The notes under the pieces were generated by a model that had not been told where the DNA came from, ran no database searches, and was given only the letters and a program-made list of their open reading frames with translations. Below, one piece after another: positions 7,299-15,273 of a stretch of 64,000 bases of DNA. Each line of letters opens with the position of its first letter. Position 1 is the stretch's first letter. The DNA is from Patiriisocius marinus. Lineage in GTDB: Bacteria > Bacteroidota > Bacteroidia > Flavobacteriales > Flavobacteriaceae. The DNA is taken from the NCBI RefSeq assembly GCF_008974325.1, contig NZ_BKCG01000001.1:62001-126000 (forward strand), given 5' to 3'. The translations under genes and the position numbers were made by a program.

Positions 7299-8960
7299 AT
7301 GAAAATACAAAGTATTTTACTTCTCTTTTTTACATTTCTTACAATTAGTCTTTTCGGTCAAGATATGGCAGAATACACGAGTGGCTGGGAAGGAAAAATA
7401 GTAGGTTCGAAAGTATTTAACTTAAAGGTGGAAATAGAAAGTTTTGGACTTGAAAAAGCTAGATTAAAAATTTCTAATAGTAAAAGCATTATTGACTATC
7501 CATTTGATTCAAGAAGTACTTCAATATTAAAAGTGCCTTTTACAGAAAATTATTCTTTTGAAGGCGTACTTTCTGAAAATGGAAAAGAAATTAATGGGTT
7601 TATCAAGTCTGGAATGCTTCTTTATCACTTAAAACTTACTCAATCAGACAATAATATTTTTGTAGGTGTTTGGAATATATTAATGGTAGACGAGTTAAAA
7701 TCACTAAATTTTTATTTAAGTGTTGAAAACGGAGCAGGAAATGAATATGAAGCTTATCCGATTTTTGGAGATAACCGATTTACAGGAACTTGGTGTGACA
7801 ATTTTCAAAAAGAAAATGACTCTATTTCGTTTACCGATTTTAAAACTGGCTTACATTTTAAAGGAAAATTAACAGCTGATGAAATTCAATTAGATATCTA
7901 TTTAGGTAAAAACTCAATTACACAGGTATCATTAAAAAAATCTACAACTGATTGGAAAATTGGTGGTTTTAATAATAAGAATAAAGTTTCTATTCTCAAA
8001 TTGACAGAAATGGAAAAGCTTATTTCAAAGGATTCATTACCTAACACACATTCCGTTTTAATTTCAAAAAAAGGAGAAATTATTTATGAAAATTATTTTG
8101 ATGGTTACAATGCAAATATACCACACGATCTGCGTTCAGCATCAAAAAGCATTTCATCTGCAATAGTTGGAATTGCAAAAGACAAATCTTTATTTACAAA
8201 TGTTGAGCAATCTATTTTTGATTTTCTACCGAATAAATATCAAACTCTAAAAGACAGTTTAAAAACTGAAATTGATATTCAGAGTCTTTTAACAATGAGT
8301 TCTGGTATAGATGCTATAGATTATGGTATCAATGCAAATCCAAAATCTTCTGCAACAGAGCAAAATTATCAAAGGACACCAGATTGGATTGAAGCAATTC
8401 TAAAAGCTCCAATGATTCATAAGCCAAACACTAATGCTAATTATGGTTCAGCAAACCCTGCTTTGCTAGGTGTTGCTATGGATTCAGTTATTTCAGAACC
8501 TTTGGAATTATTTATTGATACGTTTTTATTTCAGAAATTGAAAATTTCAAATTACATTATACAAACGGACTTAAGAGATAAGCCATATTTTGGAGGTGGA
8601 ATGTACCTTACTCCAAAAGATATGTTGAAATTTGGAGAACTCTATCTGAATAAAGGAAAATGGCAATCAAATCGTATTATTTCTAAAAAATGGGTTAAAA
8701 AATCATTTAAAAACTATCGTAATTTAGAAAATGTAATAGATAAAAATGGTTATGGATATTTATGGTGGCATAATACTTATCAAATTAATGGAAAAAATAT
8801 AAAATCTATTGAGGCAAGAGGAAATGGAGGACAATATATTTTTGTAATTCCTTGTTTACAAACAGTTGTAGTTATTACATCTGGAAATTATAGAAATGGA
8901 AAAACGCAACAACCAGAAGAGATTTTTGAAAAACACATTTTACCCTACCTTGAAAATTGA
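7299..8960 (+). CDS. Exported serine hydrolase, beta-lactamase/class C fold
   Basis: This 553-aa protein has a signal peptide (residues 1-21, ending LFGQ). An N-terminal beta-rich region (about 25-225) precedes a beta-lactamase-like domain. S280-A-S-K283 supplies the SxxK nucleophile pair, within RSASKSISSAIVG. Y382 in YGSANPALLG matches the second class C motif, and GNGGQYIFVIP near the end replaces the KTG/HTG motif, as in esterases and nylon-oligomer hydrolases of this fold. It probably cleaves an ester, amide or D-amino-acid bond outside the cytoplasm; resistance to beta-lactams is not implied. It is the second gene of the third cassette-like unit, downstream of the AraC gene. CACCTTTG upstream (about 7267) is a weak promoter candidate. 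Confidence 0.85.
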   Translation: MKIQSILLLFFTFLTISLFGQDMAEYTSGWEGKIVGSKVFNLKVEIESFGLEKARLKISNSKSIIDYPFDSRSTSILKVPFTENYSFEGVLSENGKEINGFIKSGMLLYHLKLTQSDNNIFVGVWNILMVDELKSLNFYLSVENGAGNEYEAYPIFGDNRFTGTWCDNFQKENDSISFTDFKTGLHFKGKLTADEIQLDIYLGKNSITQVSLKKSTTDWKIGGFNNKNKVSILKLTEMEKLISKDSLPNTHSVLISKKGEIIYENYFDGYNANIPHDLRSASKSISSAIVGIAKDKSLFTNVEQSIFDFLPNKYQTLKDSLKTEIDIQSLLTMSSGIDAIDYGINANPKSSATEQNYQRTPDWIEAILKAPMIHKPNTNANYGSANPALLGVAMDSVISEPLELFIDTFLFQKLKISNYIIQTDLRDKPYFGGGMYLTPKDMLKFGELYLNKGKWQSNRIISKKWVKKSFKNYRNLENVIDKNGYGYLWWHNTYQINGKNIKSIEARGNGGQYIFVIPCLQTVVVITSGNYRNGKTQQPEEIFEKHILPYLEN

Positions 8961-8969
8961 AAAAAGCCA

Positions 8970-9001
8970 GTTGCCAACATTGGATATAACTAACAAAAAA
9001 C
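8970..9001. repeat. Left arm of a truncated attC-like site
   Basis: GTTGCCAAC (8970-8978), followed by ATTGGATATAACTAAC, resembles the left arms at 4878 and 6275 and exactly complements GTTGGCAAC at 6404-6412. I found no mirror-image right arm before the next gene, so the array seems to end here through decay or deletion. Confidence 0.45.
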
Positions 9002-9041
9002 TATTCTAATTTTAAGGATGAACTAATTTCAGAAAAACCAA

Positions 9042-9584
9042 ATGAACAACGAGATTAAAATACCACTGAGTAAAAACAAAATCTTATTGATTGTTCTTGG
9101 CTCTTTAATGTTCGTAGCCTTAGGCATTTGGTTTCTGAATGATCCTGAAAAATTAGCCAATAGTTCATATCGCCCAAGAAGTTCTGTATTTATTCAAATT
9201 ATAGGGATTGTCGCTGTGGTCTTTTTTGGTGTATGTGGACTCTTCGCCTTCAAAAAATTGTTTGACGAAAAAGACGGCTTGATAATCAATCAAGATGGAA
9301 TAATTGACAACGCTAGTGGTACAAGTATTGGCTTAGTAAAATGGACTGATATTACGGGAATAGGAATGGAACAAGTACACTCACAAAAATTTATAATGAT
9401 TGAGGTTTCAAATCCACAATACTATATCAATCTACAAAAAAACCGAATAGGAAAAATGGCTATGAAAGCCAATTATAACAAGTATGGTACGCCCATAAGT
9501 ATATCTGCAAATTCCTTAAAAACTGATTTTACAGCATTAAAAAAATTGATTGAAAAACAATATCTTGAGAATTCATTAAACTAG
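9042..9584 (+). CDS. STM3941-like membrane protein
   Basis: This 180-aa protein has the opening EIKIPLSKNKILLIVLGSLMFVALGIWFL, characteristic of the STM3941 family of small two-helix membrane proteins (named from memory). Helices lie at about 14-34 and 50-73. A cytoplasmic C-terminal half follows with LIINQDGIIDNAS and the GLVKWTDITGIGM strand pattern, which resembles a PH-like fold. The function is unknown. It follows the last recognisable cassette end by about 60 bp on the same strand. It could be an extra passenger of the array, but no matching core brackets it. It is convergent with the methyltransferase gene, with 21 bp between the stops. Confidence 0.75.
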   Translation: MNNEIKIPLSKNKILLIVLGSLMFVALGIWFLNDPEKLANSSYRPRSSVFIQIIGIVAVVFFGVCGLFAFKKLFDEKDGLIINQDGIIDNASGTSIGLVKWTDITGIGMEQVHSQKFIMIEVSNPQYYINLQKNRIGKMAMKANYNKYGTPISISANSLKTDFTALKKLIEKQYLENSLN

Positions 9585-9605
9585 CTGAGAATACAATTAT
9601 CTACT

Positions 9606-10673
9606 TTACGCCTCAATTAAAATCCAAAGCTCTACTTCTTCTTCGGCTCTCCAGTGTTGATCGCGATCTGTTTTTTCTGATGCCGCTTTTACCCGTTTCT
9701 TAAAACAACGTTCTAATTTAAAACGACCACCACTTAACAATTCCTGTTCTATAGGGTGCTGCGTCGCTGTTTTAGTTATTTGAGCTAAATTTGAGAAAAT
9801 GATTACAAGTTTACCGTCAGGCAACAACTGCTGTTTAGCTGCTGCAAAAAAGTCTGGGAATAGTTGATCATTATAATAAATTGCCTCGTCAATCTTATCT
9901 AGATTTTGAGACTGTGGTAACCAAGGTGGATTGAAAACAATAAGTTCGGTTTGCTTATCAAATTTTCCAAATAACGATGCGTGGTCTAAGGCAATTTTAC
10001 GTGAGAGTTTAGTTGTACCCATCGATTCTTTTAAACCTACAATAGCATTTGGGTTTGTATCTGTACCAAACACTTTTTGGAAACCGTGCTGCACTAATTG
10101 GAATGATAATATTCCACTACCAATACCTACATCAATAGCCGTTTTCTTAGGACCATCATACCGTTTTAACCAATTATCAAATAGATCTAAATGCTCAAAA
10201 CGTGTAGGGAAATACGTTCCGTAATACGGATGTATTTTATTACGTAGTGCTGGAATTTTTATTCCATTTTCAAACCATTGCCAAGAGCTATTAAGTCCTT
10301 GTACCTGCGGAAATGTTAAAAAGAAATCTGCTGTGTCGGGATATAATTTTTTAAGCCAACCAATTGACGGTGCTTTTTTTACCGCTAGGTTGTGATCAAT
10401 AATTTCAATAATAACAAGGTTAGACAGTTTTTGATACGCTGTACGAAACTCACGTTGTTCTCTAAAAGTTTCATTAGGCATTGTACGAAAAAGATGTTTC
10501 TTAATAGTACGAAGCAACAACAAACCATCACTATAAAAACTTGAAATAAGCACCTTTTTACCAGCCTCTAAAATTCTAATAGTTGGATTTTTTTCTGTAT
10601 CACGATCAAACAATGTTATTTGATCATTAATTGTACTAGGCATTGGTTTTTGCACTTGGATAGCTGTACTCAT
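9606..10673 (-). CDS. Class I SAM-dependent methyltransferase with NPPW motif
   Basis: This soluble 355-aa protein has a Rossmann methyltransferase core in its second half. Motif I is DVGIGSGILSFQLVQHG (about 177-193), motif II is VFGTDTNPNA, and motif IV is VFNPPWLPQ (about 243-251). The NPPW/NPPY tetrapeptide belongs to methyltransferases that modify amide or exocyclic amino groups, such as PrmC/HemK, RlmF and N6-adenine enzymes. The N-terminal half has no recognised domain, so the target (protein, rRNA or DNA) is open. ATG 10673 is chosen; the longer frame starts with a TTG at 10712 and adds an unlikely 13 residues. It has no same-strand neighbour. Confidence 0.85.
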   Translation of the reverse strand: MSTAIQVQKPMPSTINDQITLFDRDTEKNPTIRILEAGKKVLISSFYSDGLLLLRTIKKHLFRTMPNETFREQREFRTAYQKLSNLVIIEIIDHNLAVKKAPSIGWLKKLYPDTADFFLTFPQVQGLNSSWQWFENGIKIPALRNKIHPYYGTYFPTRFEHLDLFDNWLKRYDGPKKTAIDVGIGSGILSFQLVQHGFQKVFGTDTNPNAIVGLKESMGTTKLSRKIALDHASLFGKFDKQTELIVFNPPWLPQSQNLDKIDEAIYYNDQLFPDFFAAAKQQLLPDGKLVIIFSNLAQITKTATQHPIEQELLSGGRFKLERCFKKRVKAASEKTDRDQHWRAEEEVELWILIEA

Positions 10674-11359
10674 TAGTTGGTCTTGTTTTCGCACAAAATG
10701 AACAAAGCACAATTATGGCTTTGAAACGATTTGCAGCGCAATGACCTTTGCAGAACGTACGGTTATAATTACTATTAATTTTCACTCTAGCAGTCAGGCA
10801 TTAAATTGGCTGCTAGCGATTTACAAATAGAAAACAGCTAAAGAAACAGCCTACACAATTCGCTGAAGTACTGCGAACTAGTTATTAATATCGATAAATA
10901 AGTACTAAAGAGGCAAAGATACGCTATTATCCTCTGTCTAAACTAGGTATTTATTCCATCTCTCAAAACCTTCGGAAATAGGATAGCTTCGGAAATATTA
11001 AATTTCAAATTCATTTGTTAAGTTTCATTGGTATTATATCAATTATGAAGCATATTTTTTATGAATTCTATTAGTAGAAAATATAGCCTAAACCTTAACT
11101 AACAGCAGCAATAATCACCCTTTTAAAATTTCCGAAGTACATTACAGTAACATTTTACCTTAACCTGCGACTTATTATCGAAAGCTTTACACAACAGTAT
11201 TTCCAAACTCGATTTTTTTCACGAAATTGAACCATCTAATTTTAAGATAAGCCATATGCTACTTTTTAGCACAAATACTGCTGCAATACTACAGCGGTTT
11301 ACACGGCCAATTCGTAAATTAGTAAATCACTAAATAACCCTCTAAAAAAAGCTATACCT
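10674..11359. other. 686-bp gene-free region
   Basis: This stretch lies between divergently transcribed genes. I see no convincing gene; the longest frame with ATG (10741-10830, 29 codons) lacks support. It holds TTCGGAAATA twice (10971-10980 and 10988-10997, 17 bp apart) and a third inverted core TTTCCGAAG at 11129-11137. A hairpin of 10 bp (10787-10796 with 10807-10816) lacks a T run. Promoters for the flanking genes must lie here, but none matches TAnnTTTG well. Confidence 0.5.
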
Positions 11360-12709
11360 ATGTCTGACGATTTTGACTTATTAGAAACAGATTCTAATGC
11401 ACAACAAAAACAAGAAAAAGTAGATGTTAACTGGGGCAAAGCAGTAGACCAAATGAAGTCTAAGCTTGCTCAAGAAGACGATCCAGAAGTGCGCCAGAAA
11501 ATTTTAAACGCTACACTTGACGATGTTGTTGGGATGGCCGAAAAAGATAGAAGCACTTTGTTAGATGCCATTAAAGATCTAACAGATTACCAAGACGAAG
11601 TAGGGATTATTTTTGAAAAATTTTCGACACTTAATGCAGACGAACAAAAGGTAATTGATAGTGCTCAAAAAGCGCTTGACAAAGCAACATACGAACTTGA
11701 AGATGCTGAAAAAGTAGAAGATACTTGGTGGAATAACTTATGGGGACGCAAAGCGAAAATTAAAAAACGTGAAGAGGAACTAAAAGCTGCACAAGCTGTT
11801 CGTGATGGAGCAGATATGAAAGCAAAAGCTATGTTTCAAGAACGTATCGAAAGTGCAGATGTACAAACATTATTAAATGAACTTTCGTATAAATCTCAAG
11901 CAGCTGTTTCTAGATTGAAAAACCGTGAAGTAGAAATTAAGGAAGTAGAAGAAAAACTTCAAGTTGCTATTGTTGAGGCTAGTAAAAACCACACGAAAGC
12001 TTTAGAGAAAAAGAAAGAAACTGAGGACAAATTAGAAGAGCAATATGCTTTACTTAAACAAGCGCGCCAGGCACTAGAAGAAGTAAGCGACAAGCAGTCA
12101 TCTGCATATTCTGAGGCAATAGGAGTTGTTACCACTATTGAGCAAAAGGTGGAAGAACTTGAAGGGTTGAAAAATGCGTATACTACACTTGCTGCAAGTA
12201 AGGACAGTTTTGTACACAAGCATAACTTAACTATTAAAGTTTTAACATCGCTACGTAGTAATTTACAAACGCATAGAGCTAAGTTAAAGAGTGATACTGA
12301 CGAGCGTTTAAAATATTACGATGGTTATATCGTAGCATTAAAAGCTAGAACTGACCAAGAGTTTGCTGCCATTTTAGAACACTTAGGTGTGAAGACAGAT
12401 GAACACATTGGGCAAACATTAGCAGCTATGCATACAGCAAGTGCTAAAGCTAGACAAGATATGATGGACAACATTCCGGTACACGAAAAAGTGATGCAAG
12501 GCGTGTATGGAAGTTATGCTGAAAGCTTACACGAAATACGCAAAAAGGATGGTGAGATTCAGAAAAATTTCGCAGATCGATATGGTATCGATATGAAAGA
12601 AATTTTTGAAGAGTACTATGCTACAGAAGGAAATGCTGCTCCTTCAAACGATGGAGACGCTACACCTACACCTCCAAAGCCAGCGGCTGAGGATGACCTA
12701 TTAGGGTAA
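11360..12709 (+). CDS. Coiled-coil protein heading the AAA+ cluster
   Basis: This acidic, cytoplasmic 449-aa protein has no signal peptide or membrane segment. Most of it (about 75-330) is predicted coiled coil by eye, with Lys/Glu heptads such as NREVEIKEVEEKL and KKKETEDKLEEQ. A short hydrophobic break, DTWWNNLWGRKAKI, lies near residue 120, loosely like the aromatic patch of TelA-type tellurite-resistance proteins; that likeness is weak. Both ends are acidic with a Leu pair (DDFDLLE at the start, EDDLLG at the end) and the tail is Pro/Thr-rich. It opens the run of genes to 20926 and is probably a partner or scaffold of the AAA+ ATPase at 15274 (inference from context). I cannot assign a function. 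Confidence 0.75.
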   Translation: MSDDFDLLETDSNAQQKQEKVDVNWGKAVDQMKSKLAQEDDPEVRQKILNATLDDVVGMAEKDRSTLLDAIKDLTDYQDEVGIIFEKFSTLNADEQKVIDSAQKALDKATYELEDAEKVEDTWWNNLWGRKAKIKKREEELKAAQAVRDGADMKAKAMFQERIESADVQTLLNELSYKSQAAVSRLKNREVEIKEVEEKLQVAIVEASKNHTKALEKKKETEDKLEEQYALLKQARQALEEVSDKQSSAYSEAIGVVTTIEQKVEELEGLKNAYTTLAASKDSFVHKHNLTIKVLTSLRSNLQTHRAKLKSDTDERLKYYDGYIVALKARTDQEFAAILEHLGVKTDEHIGQTLAAMHTASAKARQDMMDNIPVHEKVMQGVYGSYAESLHEIRKKDGEIQKNFADRYGIDMKEIFEEYYATEGNAAPSNDGDATPTPPKPAAEDDLLG

Positions 12710-12727
12710 TCAAATCAATTATGCTTA

Positions 12728-12759
12728 AAATTTAAAAATCTCATTTACCTTTTAAATTT
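12728..12759 (+). repeat. AT-only inverted repeat after the coiled-coil gene
   Basis: AAATTTAAAA (12728-12737) and TTTTAAATTT (12750-12759) are perfect complements around a 12-nt loop. They may partly separate the transcripts of the coiled-coil gene and the FG-GAP gene, but AT-only hairpins also arise by chance. Confidence 0.3.
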
Positions 12760-12768
12760 AAAATTATA

Positions 12769-14148
12769 ATGAAAATTAAACTACTAGTAACGTTAGCAAT
12801 ATTAGGGTGCGCAAACGCATTTGCACAAATTGATTTTGCGCCCCATATTATTTCAGACACGTCGAATAACACAAATATGGTATATGCTGTTGATGTGGAT
12901 GGCGATGGTGATATTGATGTTGTTTCTTCTTCTGGAACAAACAATACGCTAACGTGGCATGAAAATGTAGATGGTAAAGGAGCTTTTGAAAAAAAACATA
13001 TTATTTCAACAAAAGCTGAAACACCTTATTCCATTTTTGCTGCAGATATAAATCTAGATGGCACAATGGATGTTTTATCTGCATCAGGCTTAGACAATAA
13101 AATAGCGTGGTATCAAAATGATGGTAAAGGAAACTTTAGCAATCAACAAGTTATTACTACTGAAGCTGAAAGGGCGTATTCAGTTTATGCTAATGATGTA
13201 GATGGCGATGGTGATATGGATGTTATTTCTGGCTCGTTAAAGGATAACAAAGTAGCTTGGTATGAGAACCTTAATGGTAAAGGAGATTTTAGTGAACAGA
13301 AAACGATTTCAACTGAAGTCTACCTTCCATACGCTGTACACACAGCAGATTTAGATAATGATGGAGATAAAGATATTATAGCTACATCTGCTAGTAATAG
13401 TAAAATTATCTGGTTTGAAAATACTGATGGAAAAGGAACTTTTAGTGAAGAAAAAGTAGTAACTAATACTGCACACGGTGCTAATAAAATTTTTGCCATT
13501 GATATTGATGGTGACAATGATCTTGATGTAGTTACTTCATCTCTTTGTAGCAATGAAATAATCTGGTATCAAAATACAAACGGAAAAGGAAAGTTTGGTG
13601 CTGAGAGAATTATCACAGGACAAACCGGAAGAGCTAAATCGGTTTTTGCAATTGACATGGATGGTGACGGTGATAATGATGTGTTATCAGCTTCATTTTC
13701 AGATAACAAAATTGCTTGGTATCAAAACACAGATGGAAAAGGAACTTTTGGACCTCAGTTAATCATTTCGGAAGATGCTCTTGGAGCGCAATCAGTATAT
13801 GCTGTTGATATTGATAATGATGGTGATGTAGATGTAGTCTCTGCATCAGGGCAAGGAAATGGAATTGTATGGTATGAAAATTTAAGTCCGTTAGGAGTTG
13901 ATATCAATACCGTATTTAATTACAGTGTTTTTCCTAACCCTGCTAGAAATACTATCAATTTAAAGTCTACTAGTCCCATAGTGAAGGTTCAGATTTTTAA
14001 TCAGCTACTACAAATGGTATTAGAAAAAGACGATGAAAATGGTATTAATAAAGTAGATATTTCAACGTTACAATCTGCTATTTACCTTGTAAAGGTAAAA
14101 GATGCTAATGCTAACTACGGAATTCAAAAACTGATAAAAGACAATTAA
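12769..14148 (+). CDS. T9SS-exported FG-GAP/VCBS repeat protein
   Basis: This 459-aa protein has a signal peptide (1-18, ending ANAFAQ). It then has seven tandem repeats of about 50 residues, each with YAVDVDGDGDIDV-type calcium-binding Asp loops followed by WYEN-DGKG. These are FG-GAP/VCBS blades that should form one calcium-bound seven-bladed propeller on the cell surface. The C-terminal 75 residues (FNYSVFPNPARNTINL...IYLVKVKD...IQKLIKDN) are a type A T9SS sorting domain that is cut off when the protein is anchored or released. It lies within the AAA+ cluster on the same strand but is the only exported soluble member. It may be a later insertion or may be transcribed independently. Ligand unknown. 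Confidence 0.9.
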   Translation: MKIKLLVTLAILGCANAFAQIDFAPHIISDTSNNTNMVYAVDVDGDGDIDVVSSSGTNNTLTWHENVDGKGAFEKKHIISTKAETPYSIFAADINLDGTMDVLSASGLDNKIAWYQNDGKGNFSNQQVITTEAERAYSVYANDVDGDGDMDVISGSLKDNKVAWYENLNGKGDFSEQKTISTEVYLPYAVHTADLDNDGDKDIIATSASNSKIIWFENTDGKGTFSEEKVVTNTAHGANKIFAIDIDGDNDLDVVTSSLCSNEIIWYQNTNGKGKFGAERIITGQTGRAKSVFAIDMDGDGDNDVLSASFSDNKIAWYQNTDGKGTFGPQLIISEDALGAQSVYAVDIDNDGDVDVVSASGQGNGIVWYENLSPLGVDINTVFNYSVFPNPARNTINLKSTSPIVKVQIFNQLLQMVLEKDDENGINKVDISTLQSAIYLVKVKDANANYGIQKLIKDN

Positions 14149-14195
14149 TTTTTTGAATGTATTACAAGCAACACTAAAAAAAGAAGTGTATTTCT

Positions 14196-15257
14196 ATGTC
14201 CATTAACCAAATCCAAACTCCACTTGACAGCGCTGTTCTTGAAACAAAAGAACAATACAAAGTCTACTTTAAAATTGTAAGCCACGCTTTCGACTCCTTA
14301 GTCGCAAGCTTGAGTAAAAAGCAAATTTGTGGTGAAATGGAAGTTACTTTTATTGAACAATACACGGAGCTTATTACGTACTCTTTAGAAGCCTTTAGAA
14401 TCAAATATTTATTTGATGACGAAGAAAAAATGCGAATTGATTTAACCGAAAGCGGCTATCCCAATTTCCTTGAATTTAGATATCTATACAATGATCTAGC
14501 ACTTAAACACGAGTACATAGAGCGCTTGCCAAAGGTAGAGGTATTAAAAGCTCAATTTCTAGAATCGTTATTAAAGGACAAGCAACCTATAAGCGATTTT
14601 AAATTGCATCAAGCCGCTTCGATAATTTATTATACCTCAGTAGAGCAACGTTATATTTTTAAAAAATACATTCAAGGAAAAATAATTCGAAATGAGAAGG
14701 TTGCAGGCAAAGTATCAGAAGGAGAATACATGGTTAGTTGGTCATTTTACGACGTAACACACAACCGGCCTTTTGTATGTTTTATGTATTTCGATTTACA
14801 CAAAACAACACTTGCTGAATACACTGAGGAAATATATACTGTATTAGAACAAGTAGCAGATAGAAATATGTCACTCGATATGATGGCGTATGCACTTGAT
14901 AAAAAATTACCAAAAGTATTGCCTAAGAAACTTAAAAAAGTAGACTTAGGACCTTTACATAGTGTGTTTGCAAAAGATGAACTTGAAGTAACACATGTAA
15001 TTTTAAAAGGAATCATTGATAAAACACTTGATATTTCGGCGTATGCCATATCACTAAAAATAGAAGAAATAATAAGTACAGATACTTTTACTGAAGGCAG
15101 CTTTTTTAACAAGCAACACTTACAAGTATGGAAATCTAAAAAACCAGCGCGGTATGTTTTTACATCACATAGAGTAATTCAAGTACTCTATGATGAAATA
15201 CCCGAGTTTTTAAACTCGCTAACGCAAGCGCCTATTGAAATGGAAACCTTAAAATAA
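14196..15257 (+). CDS. Unrecognised soluble protein of the AAA+ cluster
   Basis: This 353-aa cytoplasmic protein has no signal peptide, membrane segment or motif I recognise. It alternates helical stretches (the first 170 residues) with a beta-rich centre (EGEYMVSWSFYDVTHNRPFVCFMYFDL, about 176-202) and a helical C-terminal part. It ends only 16 bp before the AAA+ ATPase gene on the same strand, so the two are almost surely co-transcribed and the product may be a substrate adaptor or regulatory subunit (inference). The start ATG follows a 47-bp gap after the FG-GAP gene. Confidence 0.75.
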   Translation: MSINQIQTPLDSAVLETKEQYKVYFKIVSHAFDSLVASLSKKQICGEMEVTFIEQYTELITYSLEAFRIKYLFDDEEKMRIDLTESGYPNFLEFRYLYNDLALKHEYIERLPKVEVLKAQFLESLLKDKQPISDFKLHQAASIIYYTSVEQRYIFKKYIQGKIIRNEKVAGKVSEGEYMVSWSFYDVTHNRPFVCFMYFDLHKTTLAEYTEEIYTVLEQVADRNMSLDMMAYALDKKLPKVLPKKLKKVDLGPLHSVFAKDELEVTHVILKGIIDKTLDISAYAISLKIEEIISTDTFTEGSFFNKQHLQVWKSKKPARYVFTSHRVIQVLYDEIPEFLNSLTQAPIEMETLK

Positions 15258-15273
15258 AAAAGACACATTACGT

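Larger units (their letters stand above)
4268..9001 (+). mobile_element. Candidate gene-cassette array with attC-like sites
   Basis: Three consecutive plus-strand units hold functionally unrelated genes: 4280-4873, 5087-6265, and the pair 6428-7234 plus 7299-8960. Each unit starts with GTTRGCA and ends with the exact complement of its own start: GTTAGCACAC (4268) with GTGTGCTAAC (4878), GTTAGCAAAC (5072) with GTTTGCTAAC (6275), and GTTGGCAAC (6404) with GTTGCCAAC (8970). The junctions are long imperfect palindromes. In integrons the first bases of a cassette complement the R'' box of its own attC, so the geometry fits. The boxes deviate from the canonical GTTRRRY, no integrase lies in the window, and the last right arm is missing. 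Confidence 0.5.

Noticed and set aside
7299-8960. Calling the serine hydrolase a beta-lactamase resistance gene because it is in a cassette-like unit
   Set aside because: It has SxxK but a GNGG variant of the third motif and an extra N-terminal domain, which point to an esterase or amidase of the same fold.
9931-10224. 97-codon frame opposite the methyltransferase gene
   Set aside because: It is a shadow frame; the minus-strand gene has intact SAM and NPPW motifs.
10741-10830. 29-codon frame in the gene-free region before the AAA+ cluster
   Set aside because: It is too short, with no promoter, no conservation evidence and a hairpin inside.
11360-12709. Naming the coiled-coil protein TelA or a tellurite-resistance protein
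   Set aside because: Only a short aromatic patch and general coiled-coil character are shared; no family signature is seen.
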